In this document: piece after piece, positions 50,700 to 60,096 of the stretch
Numbering within the stretch: position 1 is the stretch's first letter
Layout: every line of letters starts with the position of its first letter
Origin: Mesorhizobium silamurunense
Lineage (GTDB): Bacteria > Pseudomonadota > Alphaproteobacteria > Rhizobiales > Rhizobiaceae
Assembly: GCF_014843825.1 (NCBI RefSeq)
Contig: NZ_JHQR01000124.1
Coordinates: 59,981-123,980 of the forward strand
DNA length: 64,000 nucleotides
Direction: 5' to 3'
Made by a program: the position numbers and the translations under genes
Notes under the pieces: model-generated
Told to the model about the DNA's origin: nothing
Databases searched by the model: none
What the model saw: only the letters and a program-made list of their open reading frames with translations

Positions 50700-50790
50700 C
50701 TCCGCCTCGATCGCTGCCCCAGATGACAGCGATTTGAACAAGTGACCTAGCCATGTTCGTGGAGCTAGGAGATTCGCTGCGAGACGAATA

Positions 50791-52584
50791 ATGCTGCCGA
50801 AAACCATCTGGATATTGTGGCTGCAAGGCATCGAAACCGCGCCGCCAATCGTCAAAGCCTGCGTTACCTCTTGGCAAAGGGTCAATCCTGGCTGGACCAT
50901 CCAAATACTAACCAAAGAAAGTCTGGCGGACTTTTTGCCTGACGTGCGCGACCCTGCTTCCATCCTCTCCATGTCGCTTCCAGACGCAACTTACAGTGAC
51001 ATCGTCCGCGTCGAATTGCTGTCGAAGTACGGAGGAGTTTGGGTCGACGCCACTTGCTATTGCCTTCAACCTCTCGACCACTGGCTTGATGGCGTGATGT
51101 CAGAGGGCTTCTTTGCCTTCGAGCGACCCGCCCCCACCCGGATGCTATCTTCCTGGTTTCTAGCGGCTACCCAGTCGTCCCATATCGTTCACGAGTGGCG
51201 AAGGCGAGTTCACTGGCACTGGCAAGAGCGAAAAGACGATCCGGATTACTTCTGGTTTCACCATCTATTTGGCGACGCCTATCAAAATGACGAAAAATTT
51301 CGCACTTTGTGGGATCGCGTTCCGAAGTTATCGGCAATCAATCTGCACATGTTTGCGCCTTATGAGACACGACTGCTTGGCTCAATTTCGAAAGAGGATC
51401 GAGAGGTCGTATCTTTTGCCAGGCTTCCGCTGCTAAAGCTCACACACAAGGTCGATCACAGTGCAGCGCGCGAAGGAAGCGTTTACCAATTTCTTTGCGA
51501 CCTGGGTGGGCGCCTATTTCGCCAAGGCTTCAAATATTCGAACGGCCGATACGCTATGATCGCCGATCGGTTAGCCAAAACTGAACCCATCCTTTTGTGC
51601 TGGTACGGATCGTTAAAAGACAACGGAACTGTCGGAGATCTTTACGCCTTACAGAGTGTTGCAGCTCGTTTAAAAGCGTTGGGAGTGAATTTCAGCCATT
51701 TGACCGCCAGCTCCGAATTTGAAATTTCTGGCGAAAGAGTAGCGCCGGATGAGGTCGTCTGCGGCGACTATGCCACACTAGTTTTCGTTTGTGGCCCGAT
51801 TATCAAGCATCACCCGATTGTGGATGCGGTACTCCGTCGATTTCCGACCGCGAGGAAAATCGGTATCAGCATCAGCCTTTTTGCGCCCGATCACGCAAAC
51901 TACGCTCAGCCGTTCGACATTGCATTGGCAAGGGAAGGAGGGACTCAACGTTTTGAGGACGTCGCTATTCTTGCTCCATTGCGGGTTACTCAAAAGCGGG
52001 TACGCGCGTCAAACGAACCACTTGTAGTTGGATTGGTGCTTCGCGGGGCGCAAAGTGAATATGGCCCCGACAGGTCGCTCCATGACCGCACCAGCAGCCT
52101 GGCGTCGCACGTGCTCAACACCCTAGCCACAAAGTATCCAGTCAAAACGGTAGAGATAGAACACCACTTAACCCGTTCCGGTCGGACCCCTTTCGAGATT
52201 GAGGATTTATACTCATCCTGTGACTTGGTGCTCACGTCCCGTTTCCACGGCGCAATTTTGGCGATGCGGAACAGAATTCCCTTTATCGCAATCGATCAAA
52301 TTCGTGGGGGCGGGAAGTTGACAAGCCTGCTTTCAACCTCTGGATGGCCATTTGTTTATCGTGTTGAGCACGCAGACGGAGATGATGTGGCCCGCGCCGC
52401 GCTTGAACTAGTCGACGGCGATAAGAGCGATCTATTGCTGAACGTTGCCGAGCACACAAGGTCAAGGGCTACAGAAACCCTCAATGCCCTAGAGGCTTTG
52501 CTGGAGACAAGGCCACCTGTGGCGTTGCGTCCAAGTTTACGCAGCCGATTGCAACAAGGTCTGGCTCGCTGGCGACGCGGATGA
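50791..52584 (+). CDS. Fusion of GT32-like capsular glycosyltransferase and polysaccharide pyruvyl transferase
   Basis: The protein is 597 residues. Residues 1 to about 260 resemble capsular polysaccharide synthesis glycosyltransferases (MLPKTIWILWLQGIETAPPI; DATYSDIVRVELLSKYGGVW followed by VDAT, a DxD-like site). Residues about 265 to 570 resemble polysaccharide pyruvyl transferases (CWYGSLKDNGTVGDLYALQS; CDLVLTSRFHGAILAMRNRI). Both parts look complete, so one protein may add a sugar and then a pyruvate ketal. Lower GC and rare codons suggest transfer. The last 104 bases overlap the convergent wzt gene. Confidence 0.82.
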   Translation: MLPKTIWILWLQGIETAPPIVKACVTSWQRVNPGWTIQILTKESLADFLPDVRDPASILSMSLPDATYSDIVRVELLSKYGGVWVDATCYCLQPLDHWLDGVMSEGFFAFERPAPTRMLSSWFLAATQSSHIVHEWRRRVHWHWQERKDDPDYFWFHHLFGDAYQNDEKFRTLWDRVPKLSAINLHMFAPYETRLLGSISKEDREVVSFARLPLLKLTHKVDHSAAREGSVYQFLCDLGGRLFRQGFKYSNGRYAMIADRLAKTEPILLCWYGSLKDNGTVGDLYALQSVAARLKALGVNFSHLTASSEFEISGERVAPDEVVCGDYATLVFVCGPIIKHHPIVDAVLRRFPTARKIGISISLFAPDHANYAQPFDIALAREGGTQRFEDVAILAPLRVTQKRVRASNEPLVVGLVLRGAQSEYGPDRSLHDRTSSLASHVLNTLATKYPVKTVEIEHHLTRSGRTPFEIEDLYSSCDLVLTSRFHGAILAMRNRIPFIAIDQIRGGGKLTSLLSTSGWPFVYRVEHADGDDVARAALELVDGDKSDLLLNVAEHTRSRATETLNALEALLETRPPVALRPSLRSRLQQGLARWRRG

Positions 52585-54031
52585 GAACCCCTTCAACAAT
52601 CTTATGCAGCATACGGAAATCGTCATCAACCGCGCCTCGCACGCCTGCACTTGCCAGATAAACTCCCGGCAACATTAGGCAACTGAAGGTGAAACTTATT
52701 TGCAGCGAAGTTCCACCGCTGACGAATTGGGTCCGTTCCCTCTTTGCTCTATGCGTATCTGAACCTGCCAGAACGAGGCCTGTTACACTCTTAAATAGAA
52801 ACTCGAACCCAACCTCTTTCGCATCAGCGGTGAAGTCTACCGTGTATTCGAAGACATACCGCCTCCCCATCTGAAGCACGTTTACCTGCTCGCCGCTGAG
52901 CGTCGTGACTCGCATGTCGCGGATGCAGGCGCCGCGTTCTTCAAGATAAACTGTAGACTTCGATGATAGGTTGGGATCGTAGTAGTCTGCATACAGCGCG
53001 CTTACGTTGATCGGTTCTGCCTCTGTCTCGGCACCCGACACAATCACAGCATCAGCCTCGGCCACTGGGCTGGAAGAAGCTGGCGAAACATCCGCAGGAG
53101 AGTCCGTCGCGAGAGTTGCCAATTTAGGACCTGCGCCGGAATGTCTCTCACTGAAGCCATCGATCCCTCCTGCCTGCGGGGTCGACATAGCAATGTTAAG
53201 CTCCGTGATCCCCGCGCGAATTTCTTTCGCCGCTTCGGCGCTAGCATTCACCAGCCGCTGATACTGTCCAACGATCGTTTTCGGCCTACCCTCCAAAATG
53301 AGTTCACCGGCATCGATCAGCATCGCCCGCGTGCACAATTGCACAATCGTCTGAGCACCATGGCTAACGAATAGAATAGTGCCGCCCTTGTCCTTGATGT
53401 CTTCAATACGGGCGAAGCACTTGCGCTGGAAGGCCTCGTCGCCTACCGCTAGCGCTTCGTCTACCACAAGGATATCGGGGTCGACGTTAATCGCTGTGGC
53501 GAAGGCAAGACGCACATACATGCCGGACGAATAGGTCTTCACGGGCTGGTCGATGAAAGGACCGATATCCGCGAAGCGCGCAATGTCGTCGAAGCGCCAT
53601 TCCATCTCCTTGCGCGGCACGCCTAGGATCGATGCGTTGAGGAAGACGTTTTCGCGCCCAGTGAACTCCGGATTGAAGCCGGCGCCGAGTTCGAGCAACG
53701 CGGCAATGCGACCATTGACCTCAACGGAGCCGCTGGTCGGCTGCAGAGTGCCACAGATGATCTGCAGCAGGGTCGACTTGCCCGAACCATTGCGACCAAT
53801 GATGCCAACGGTCTCGCCCCTCCCGATTTCGAACGTGACACCCGACAGAGCGGCGAAATCACGAAAATACCGGCGCGGCGGGCGGCCGATCAGCCGCTCC
53901 AGCCGTGGCACGACCATCTGTTTGAAACGGTCCTCAGGTCGCTCAAACATCACGTAGTGCTTCGACACATTGCGCACGCGGATAGCGACATTTTGATCGC
54001 GACCGCCAGTCTCGAATTTATCAGAGGACAT
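52481..54031 (-). CDS. wzt: Polysaccharide ABC exporter ATPase Wzt with C-terminal cargo-binding domain
   Basis: ATG 54031 gives 516 residues. The N-terminal cassette has GIIGRNGSGKSTLLQIICGT, the variant signature KTYSSGMYVRLAFATAIN and Walker B DILVVDEALAVGD. About 100 linker residues follow, rich in Ser, Ala and Glu. The last roughly 140 residues (RDMRVTTLSGEQVNVLQMGR, FTFSCLMLPGVYLASAGVRG) match Wzt_C, the beta-sandwich that reads the modified non-reducing end of the finished glycan in O9a-type systems. It overlaps wzm by 11 bases. Confidence 0.92.
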   Translation of the reverse strand: MSSDKFETGGRDQNVAIRVRNVSKHYVMFERPEDRFKQMVVPRLERLIGRPPRRYFRDFAALSGVTFEIGRGETVGIIGRNGSGKSTLLQIICGTLQPTSGSVEVNGRIAALLELGAGFNPEFTGRENVFLNASILGVPRKEMEWRFDDIARFADIGPFIDQPVKTYSSGMYVRLAFATAINVDPDILVVDEALAVGDEAFQRKCFARIEDIKDKGGTILFVSHGAQTIVQLCTRAMLIDAGELILEGRPKTIVGQYQRLVNASAEAAKEIRAGITELNIAMSTPQAGGIDGFSERHSGAGPKLATLATDSPADVSPASSSPVAEADAVIVSGAETEAEPINVSALYADYYDPNLSSKSTVYLEERGACIRDMRVTTLSGEQVNVLQMGRRYVFEYTVDFTADAKEVGFEFLFKSVTGLVLAGSDTHRAKRERTQFVSGGTSLQISFTFSCLMLPGVYLASAGVRGAVDDDFRMLHKIVEGVLIRVASEPDLVAIGCVNLDATPQVALSPAKPLGH

Positions 54032-54800
54032 CGGCAAAACCCCTGCGGGTCTTCTGGAAAAACTGATAGCCGATAAATGCAATGGCGACCGCTGCCAGTG
54101 TGTAGTAACCGAGCGCTGTCCAATTGGGCTGCGTGCCGAAGAGAACCACAGCGCGGAAACTCTCGACTGGAACGGCGAGTGGATTGACCGAAAGCCATGG
54201 CTGCAGCCACGCTGGTAGCGACGTCCTCTGGAAAAACACTGGCGACAGGAACATGGTAGCCGTCACGAGCGGCGCTACGATCTGGCTCATGTCACGAAAA
54301 TAGACGCCGATCGATGCTAATATCCAGGCGATACCGAGCACGAGGATTACCAACGGCGCGAACACTAAAGGGGCCAGAACTGCCGTCGGCGGAATGCTAC
54401 CGAACACAACAACCGCAAAGACAAGCAGAACAACTAAATTGACAGCAGCGTGAAACAGTGCCGCGCCGGCCGACACCACGGGCAGTATCTGGATCGGGAA
54501 TACGATCTTCTTGACGTAGTTCACGTTGCCCACGATCAGCACGGGCGATAGTGAAACGACTTCCGCAAAAAACTGGAAGACGATCAGGCCACAAAAGAGG
54601 ATGACTGCAAACTCGCCAGTAGAATCCGTCGCCCCCTGCTGTCCTGGGATTGTCCAGCGCGATTTCATCACCACGCCGAAAACGAAAGTGTAGACCGCTA
54701 GCATAAATAGCGGATTGAGGAACGACCATAACAGCCCAAGCGCTGATCCGCGATAGCGACCGGCAACCTCGCGACGAATGAGGGAGAGCACAAGCGTCAC
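54021..54800 (-). CDS. wzm: Polysaccharide ABC exporter permease Wzm
   Basis: A GTG start gives 259 residues with six membrane spans of the ABC-2 family: IRREVAGRYRGSALGLLWSF, NPLFMLAVYTFVFGVVM and MFLSPVFFQRTSLPAWLQPW. It is the channel for undecaprenyl-linked polysaccharide, paired with Wzt. The operon order rml, glycosyltransferases, wzm, wzt is common for O-antigens or capsules exported by ABC systems. Confidence 0.93.
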   Translation of the reverse strand: MTLVLSLIRREVAGRYRGSALGLLWSFLNPLFMLAVYTFVFGVVMKSRWTIPGQQGATDSTGEFAVILFCGLIVFQFFAEVVSLSPVLIVGNVNYVKKIVFPIQILPVVSAGAALFHAAVNLVVLLVFAVVVFGSIPPTAVLAPLVFAPLVILVLGIAWILASIGVYFRDMSQIVAPLVTATMFLSPVFFQRTSLPAWLQPWLSVNPLAVPVESFRAVVLFGTQPNWTALGYYTLAAVAIAFIGYQFFQKTRRGFADVL

Positions 54801-54849
54801 GGCACTGCCCTATTTTGCTCTATGTGGTCAAAGCGCCGCAGCAAGCTCA

Positions 54850-56535
54850 TCATAACACTGGAACGTCGTTCTCAACTGTCGAATATTGGTGGATATCCTT
54901 TCCTCGAAGAATAACGCTGGATGCTGCGAAACCTTGACTGCGTGCGATTGGGCAAAACACCCTTTCGATAGCATGTGCCAGGGTGCCGTCCTGTTGACCA
55001 TTTTCCGCCTCGAAAACGAGACTCGTCTCGGCTACCTCCTTCAGAGGTGAAAGCGCCCGTGGCGCGAACCAAAACATCGAGCCGGCAAAAAAACCCAGTT
55101 CCACGTTGGCTTCGGGATGGAAACCGGTCATCTCTTCCAGCAGCCTTCGCACCGTACTGCGGTTCGCGCCCCAAAACCGGTCACTAGTCAGGTAATATCG
55201 GTGCGGTCCGACGATGCCGGCCTCACCCGATTTGATCAGTTCGAGAGACCTCAACACGGTCAATGAATCGCCAGCGAGCGAGTTGTATAGCGTATCTCTC
55301 CAAAGAATCCCATTATCGCTGTAGGCGCTTTTCTTCGAATGGATTTTCAAAACAGCCTTATACCGGTCAAGAGCACCGCTGCGATAGACAGAGACAAATG
55401 GCCCGATATCCCGACCTCTATTTTCCGAGCAGTATATGGAAACACTTTGCGCCAATTCAGAAAACTTCGAAAAAACTTCGTTGTAAAATCCTTCAAATGC
55501 CGTCGTAACGTGAATATCGAAAGGTAAAACAATATTCTTAAGCAACCTATGGATATCAGAAATCATCTCGACATAATGCAAGTGTACCATAACAGCCACA
55601 TCCACCTCCCCCGGCTTTGAACGTCGCCATCTTGCAAGCTTCGTCACAGGAATGGGGCTGGTCGCAGCTTTGAGAGTGGAAAGGTTGTCGCTCCCGCGCG
55701 TGTAGTTGGCTCTGCTGCGGCTAAGCATTCCTTGTATTTCGACGAGGCGTTCCCGTTCGCAAACCTCATCGACGAAGGCAAGATCGATTTGATGGGGATT
55801 CTCCCTCAGAACCTCTAGTTTTACATAGCCTAGCTCCCGGGCAACAAGCTCTGCAAGATGATGGGCAGGGTTGAACTGGTACCCCAACGGGGTCGCTCTG
55901 GAGAGGAATGCTCGGCCAGAAACATGTTGTTTCCTGCCCTCGGCATTCAGGCCAGCATGCTCAAGTTGCTCAGGGGATGGTTGCAGAAGCGTTGCAACTT
56001 TAACGTTATTGCTTCGGAACGCCGAAGACAGGCCGATTTCAAACCTGGTTATGATCTCGAATTTTGAGTTGGTCGGCTCGACACCGCCAAGAAAGCTCTG
56101 GAACCACGGAGCGCTAACAACTCCGGTTCCCAATAATACCAGGTATGATTGCACGTGCCAAGAGAATTGGTACGACTCCGTCGAGCCGACAACGTCGAAT
56201 TCAGGCACCAACTCTAGCATTCTTGACAGAGTTTTGTCAAAAATACCAGATGACAAGACAGCAAAGCTAGAATTCACCAATAAAGCATTTTTCAATTCAA
56301 AATTTTCAAAAGCATAAGTTAGACCAACTCTATAACTGCAAAAATCGTATCCAAAGTTTGGCCTACTGATAACAATTATCTTTGGGATTTTATCTACAAT
56401 ATCTTCCTTTATCTCGCTCGTTGTTACCAAAACGATACGATCGAACCTCTTCGATAAGCAAACCAATAGCTCGATGAAATTGGTTTCGACACGATCATTT
56501 GCGTCGAAATGAGCCACAATAGCTACGTTATCCAT
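54850..56535 (-). CDS. RgpF-like rhamnan synthesis protein
   Basis: The protein is 561 residues. The N-terminal part (VAIVAHFDANDRVETNFIEL, NFGYDFCSYRVGLTYAF) and the C-terminal part (VAVMVHLHYVEMISDIHRLL, SENRGRDIGPFVSVYRSGAL, VLKIHSKKSAYSDNGILWRD) both resemble RgpF, so the protein seems to be a tandem of two units. RgpF proteins take part in rhamnose-glucose polysaccharide assembly and are thought to be glycosyltransferases. It overlaps the WbsX fusion by 8 bases. Several stretches are AT-rich (around 56200-56500), suggesting foreign origin. Confidence 0.85.
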   Translation of the reverse strand: MDNVAIVAHFDANDRVETNFIELLVCLSKRFDRIVLVTTSEIKEDIVDKIPKIIVISRPNFGYDFCSYRVGLTYAFENFELKNALLVNSSFAVLSSGIFDKTLSRMLELVPEFDVVGSTESYQFSWHVQSYLVLLGTGVVSAPWFQSFLGGVEPTNSKFEIITRFEIGLSSAFRSNNVKVATLLQPSPEQLEHAGLNAEGRKQHVSGRAFLSRATPLGYQFNPAHHLAELVARELGYVKLEVLRENPHQIDLAFVDEVCERERLVEIQGMLSRSRANYTRGSDNLSTLKAATSPIPVTKLARWRRSKPGEVDVAVMVHLHYVEMISDIHRLLKNIVLPFDIHVTTAFEGFYNEVFSKFSELAQSVSIYCSENRGRDIGPFVSVYRSGALDRYKAVLKIHSKKSAYSDNGILWRDTLYNSLAGDSLTVLRSLELIKSGEAGIVGPHRYYLTSDRFWGANRSTVRRLLEEMTGFHPEANVELGFFAGSMFWFAPRALSPLKEVAETSLVFEAENGQQDGTLAHAIERVFCPIARSQGFAASSVILRGKDIHQYSTVENDVPVL

Positions 56536-59191
56536 TGCTCACCTGCTTCGCGATCAGCAAACGCTTATAGAAATATGCGGCTAGCGAATGCAGCGGGGGC
56601 CATCTCCGCAGCAGCTTTGATGCTCCCATGGCTATCCGGCTTGGAGGCACTATGGCTGCCAGAGCCTCGATGGGAATTTGCGTCTCCGAAAAATCCTCGT
56701 CCTTCGTCGGGGCTACGAGCCGATCGAACAAACGCGACCGCGCTTCGTCTGCCCCGACGGGTTCTCTTGCGCGGTCGTAGAATTTACTGCGAAGCGTTTC
56801 CTCGAGATAAGAAAGCCCCCATCGCTGGTCGGGCTCGAGATAGCATCCCTCGCCCCACTCATTCCAAGCATTGACAAATACAAGGCGGCCTTCTGGGTCC
56901 GGATGATCCTGCCGAGCCTGAAAGCGTAGGAAGCGAAGCCATTCGCCGTACAGTTCGGGCGACGAATTGACCACAATTGTGGGGTTGTTCTGTCTACGGG
57001 CGGTATTGTCCCATCCCGGAATAATGCCCCTGAACATATTGAATGACGGCTTCGGACGATTGGCGCTTTGGGCGATCATTTTCCGATAGTCGACAATACC
57101 GCCGGAGAAATTCGCATTGGTGAAAGACGGAAACTTCGAGGGACGGTTCTGCGGTCCGTTGAATTTATGGGGAGGAAACTCGACCAACGAGTCAGCCCCG
57201 ACCTCCTGGGGCGTGGATATGTCATAGAAATCTACCACGCTGATGTGAATACCTGGAAACCCATTAGCAGCCACGCGATCCCGCCAAATAGCAAACCAGC
57301 GCCGTGGGTCTGGTATATCCTTGGCTCGATAGACGACCAATAGCGGCATTCCACCAACTTTTATGTACCGTTCGTCATTGAAGTAGCCGAGCATGGAGTC
57401 GATGAAGGCTTCTGCGTCCCCTTCTGCATACTTTTGTTCCAGCAGAACGCTTTTTGTATCGCCGTCCCATGCACGCGTCCAGTTTTCATTAGCCCAGCAC
57501 ATACAAAATTTAAATTCTATATCAGATTTTATAAATAAATCTACCGGCTTTTCAAGTATCCTTCTGCCACTAAACCAATAATAATAAAAGCAAAATCCAT
57601 TCAGTCCGTAAAGCTTGGCCAGATCGGTCTGCTCTCTCAGAGTGTCAGGATTTGTTAGGTCATAGTACCCCAATTCACGAGGAATCCTTGGTTGATTATG
57701 ACCAACGAAATTCGGCGTTGCCCGAGCAACATTTGTCCATTCTGTAAAACCGGGTCCCCACCACTCTGAGTTTTCAACTATTCTGTGGAATTGAGGAAGA
57801 TAGAAAGCTATAAGTTTTGTATCGTCCATACGGATACCGACTTCTTCCTGCTCGCCCGGGGCCTTAGAGAGAGCGAGAAAAGAAGGCGAGTGGGCATCGA
57901 TCCCAGTTGAGGGGCATGGAAGCTTCTCGTTCAATTGAATTTGCAATGCCAGTCTTTCCGCCTGGAAAGCCTGTATCTGTTGGTTTAGATCGGCGACGAT
58001 AGCCTGAGATTCCTCAAGCTCATCCGCCAAAGAAACGGATTCTCCTGCAAGAATTTGCAGTTCAGCGCGATCCGCTTCGAGGCTCTCTGCCTTCGCCTGA
58101 GCCTCCAAGATCTTTTGCATGTACTCGCGCCTCAATTTCTCGATCTCGTCGTCGCGCTGTTCGATCAATTGGTGCTGGACAATCTTCTCCCGGTGAAGCG
58201 CTCGTAAACGGCCGTCGAGTTCGAGGAAAAAAGCCTCACCAAATATTTTAGGAACGGAATCAAATTCTGCTCTGACTCGATCGAGGTTTGCTGTGGCAAT
58301 CAAATCGATGTCATTGGACCTGAGCGCCGTCAGGGCCGCATATGCATCCTTGACCCAGTCGGCGACGCGTGGGTCCGCGTCGAGCAAGTCGGTGGTGGCC
58401 GTAAAGTGCTGATTGTCGGCCGAAAAATGCGTGGCCAACAAAGACTGCCACTCCATTTTCGGCTGCGGCCAATCGATCCCAAGAGTGCTCGTGATCCCCT
58501 CGATCCCGTGTCGCCAATCGTCGAGCAGACCTTCATAGGACAAGAAGATGCGTGACTGGCCCCGCGTCGCGCGCTCGGCATCCAGTTCATGTCGAAGCCA
58601 AAGAAGAGAACTGAAGCCCGCCGTAAAGCCGTCCCGATTCGCCAGTGAAGCGATCACGGCCAACGGATTGCGCGAGACCAGCGTGTAGCGAACATCGATA
58701 TGCATTCGTTCGAGAATTTCCGCATAGAGCGGCACGAAGCGCGAAATACGGGGCTCCTTCAGGACGAAAAGCGAGGCGCTGCCATACTCCTCGTCGATCA
58801 CTTTGGCGATTTCGGCCTTGTAGAATTGCAAGCGCGCGGTCCCAAGGTCGTTGGGGTCAAACGAGCGCCAATCGTCCCAACGGCTGCCGGCCTCGGCAAG
58901 CATCTTGTCGTGCAGTTCGATGAGGCGTTGCGGCTCCCAATGTCCGCCCGGATTTGACGGGTTGGACCCCAGCAGATTCTTCGGCAACTCCGCACCGAGC
59001 AAGCTGACCGCCCTCGTCAGCGCGCTTGTTCCCGAGCGGTGCATGCCGAGCACCATGATGCATGTGCGCTTCGGGGCTGGCTTCGCGATCGCACGCTTTG
59101 CTGTCGTTCGAGCTTTTGGCGCAGCCCTGCCAGCGCCCTCCGGTCGCGGCGCGGCGTTCTCCAGATTCTTAGGCGACGGATTTTCGTTCAT
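56528..59191 (-). CDS. Fusion: sulfotransferase - coiled coil - WbsX-like glycosyltransferase
   Basis: ATG 59191 (overlapping the rfbD stop by ATGA) gives 887 residues. After about 40 Ala/Lys/Pro-rich residues comes a sulfotransferase domain with the PAPS 5'-phosphosulfate loop MVLGMHRSGTSALTRA (about residues 46-61) and the 3'-phosphate site YTLVSRNPLAV. Residues about 310-425 form a coiled coil with AQAKAESLEADRAELQ. From about residue 455 starts a WbsX-type domain: KLIAFYLPQFHRIVENSEWW, GPGFTEWTNVARA, FCFYYYWFSGRR and FVNAWNEWGEGCYLEPD. The WbsX part is much more AT-rich (e.g. 57480-57600) than the sulfotransferase part, as if two genes of different origin were joined. An internal ATG at 57829 could start WbsX alone. 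Confidence 0.85.
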   Translation of the reverse strand: MNENPSPKNLENAAPRPEGAGRAAPKARTTAKRAIAKPAPKRTCIMVLGMHRSGTSALTRAVSLLGAELPKNLLGSNPSNPGGHWEPQRLIELHDKMLAEAGSRWDDWRSFDPNDLGTARLQFYKAEIAKVIDEEYGSASLFVLKEPRISRFVPLYAEILERMHIDVRYTLVSRNPLAVIASLANRDGFTAGFSSLLWLRHELDAERATRGQSRIFLSYEGLLDDWRHGIEGITSTLGIDWPQPKMEWQSLLATHFSADNQHFTATTDLLDADPRVADWVKDAYAALTALRSNDIDLIATANLDRVRAEFDSVPKIFGEAFFLELDGRLRALHREKIVQHQLIEQRDDEIEKLRREYMQKILEAQAKAESLEADRAELQILAGESVSLADELEESQAIVADLNQQIQAFQAERLALQIQLNEKLPCPSTGIDAHSPSFLALSKAPGEQEEVGIRMDDTKLIAFYLPQFHRIVENSEWWGPGFTEWTNVARATPNFVGHNQPRIPRELGYYDLTNPDTLREQTDLAKLYGLNGFCFYYYWFSGRRILEKPVDLFIKSDIEFKFCMCWANENWTRAWDGDTKSVLLEQKYAEGDAEAFIDSMLGYFNDERYIKVGGMPLLVVYRAKDIPDPRRWFAIWRDRVAANGFPGIHISVVDFYDISTPQEVGADSLVEFPPHKFNGPQNRPSKFPSFTNANFSGGIVDYRKMIAQSANRPKPSFNMFRGIIPGWDNTARRQNNPTIVVNSSPELYGEWLRFLRFQARQDHPDPEGRLVFVNAWNEWGEGCYLEPDQRWGLSYLEETLRSKFYDRAREPVGADEARSRLFDRLVAPTKDEDFSETQIPIEALAAIVPPSRIAMGASKLLRRWPPLHSLAAYFYKRLLIAKQVSNG

Positions 59192-60096
59192 GCACTCAAA
59201 GCCTGTTTCGTCTCGCCGCCCCCCAGCCGGCGCACCACCCTCTCCGCCGACTCCCGCCACTCGGGCGTCGTCCATCCAAACACACCCTTAAACCTCGCGC
59301 TCGACAGCCGCGAGTTGGCCGGGCGCCGCGCCTTCGTCGGATAGTCCGCCGTTGTGATATCGCGCACGCTCGCGCGCGGGCCACCAAACGCCCGACTTGT
59401 GTCGAGGATGTGACGGGCAAAGCCGCTCCAGTTGGTCTCGCCCTCGCCGGCCAAGTGATAGACGCCAAAGGCGGCGAAATTCTTGTCGGCCTCCAGCCTC
59501 GCCGCCGCATGCAGGATCGCGTCGGCGATGTCGAGCGCGGATGTCGGATTGCCCCATTGGTCCGCCACGACCGAAATCTCGTCGCGGTCGCTAGCCAGCC
59601 TCAGCATGGTCTTGACGAAGTTCTTGCCGAAGGGGCTGTAGACCCAGGCGGTGCGCAGGATGAGGTGGCGCGGATTGGCGGCCGCCACGGCTTGCTCGCC
59701 GGCGAGCTTGGAGGCGCCGTAGACGCCGAGCGGCGCAGTCTCGTCGGTCTCGACATAGGCGCCGTCCTTGGTGCCGTCGAAGACATAGTCGGTCGACAGG
59801 TGGATGATGGGAACGCCGAGCCCTACCGCCGCCTCGGCCACCTTGCCGGCGCCGGTTGCGTTCACGGCGAAGGCCAATTCCTTCTCGTCCTCGGCCTGGT
59901 CGACGGCGGTGTAGGCGGCAGCGGAAACGACGATGTCCGGCCTTGCCGCCTCGAGCGCGGAAAACACAGTATCGGGCCGCGCCAGGTCGAGCGCCGGGCG
60001 GCCGACGGCGACGACTTCCACATCCCTGCCGCCCTTTGCCGCCTCGATCAGGCTGGCGGCTACCTGGCCTTCGCGTCCGGTGACGGCGAGCCTCAC
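59188..60096 (-). CDS. rfbD: dTDP-4-dehydrorhamnose reductase
   Basis: GTG 60096 (overlapping the rfbB stop as GTGA) gives 302 residues: [59 protein letters not shown] and [12 protein letters not shown] with YxxxK. It makes dTDP-L-rhamnose, the last step of the pathway. An open frame extends upstream to 60267 but reads as a basic repetitive peptide antisense in style, so I reject it. Confidence 0.95.
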   Translation of the reverse strand: MRLAVTGREGQVAASLIEAAKGGRDVEVVAVGRPALDLARPDTVFSALEAARPDIVVSAAAYTAVDQAEDEKELAFAVNATGAGKVAEAAVGLGVPIIHLSTDYVFDGTKDGAYVETDETAPLGVYGASKLAGEQAVAAANPRHLILRTAWVYSPFGKNFVKTMLRLASDRDEISVVADQWGNPTSALDIADAILHAAARLEADKNFAAFGVYHLAGEGETNWSGFARHILDTSRAFGGPRASVRDITTADYPTKARRPANSRLSSARFKGVFGWTTPEWRESAERVVRRLGGGETKQALSA

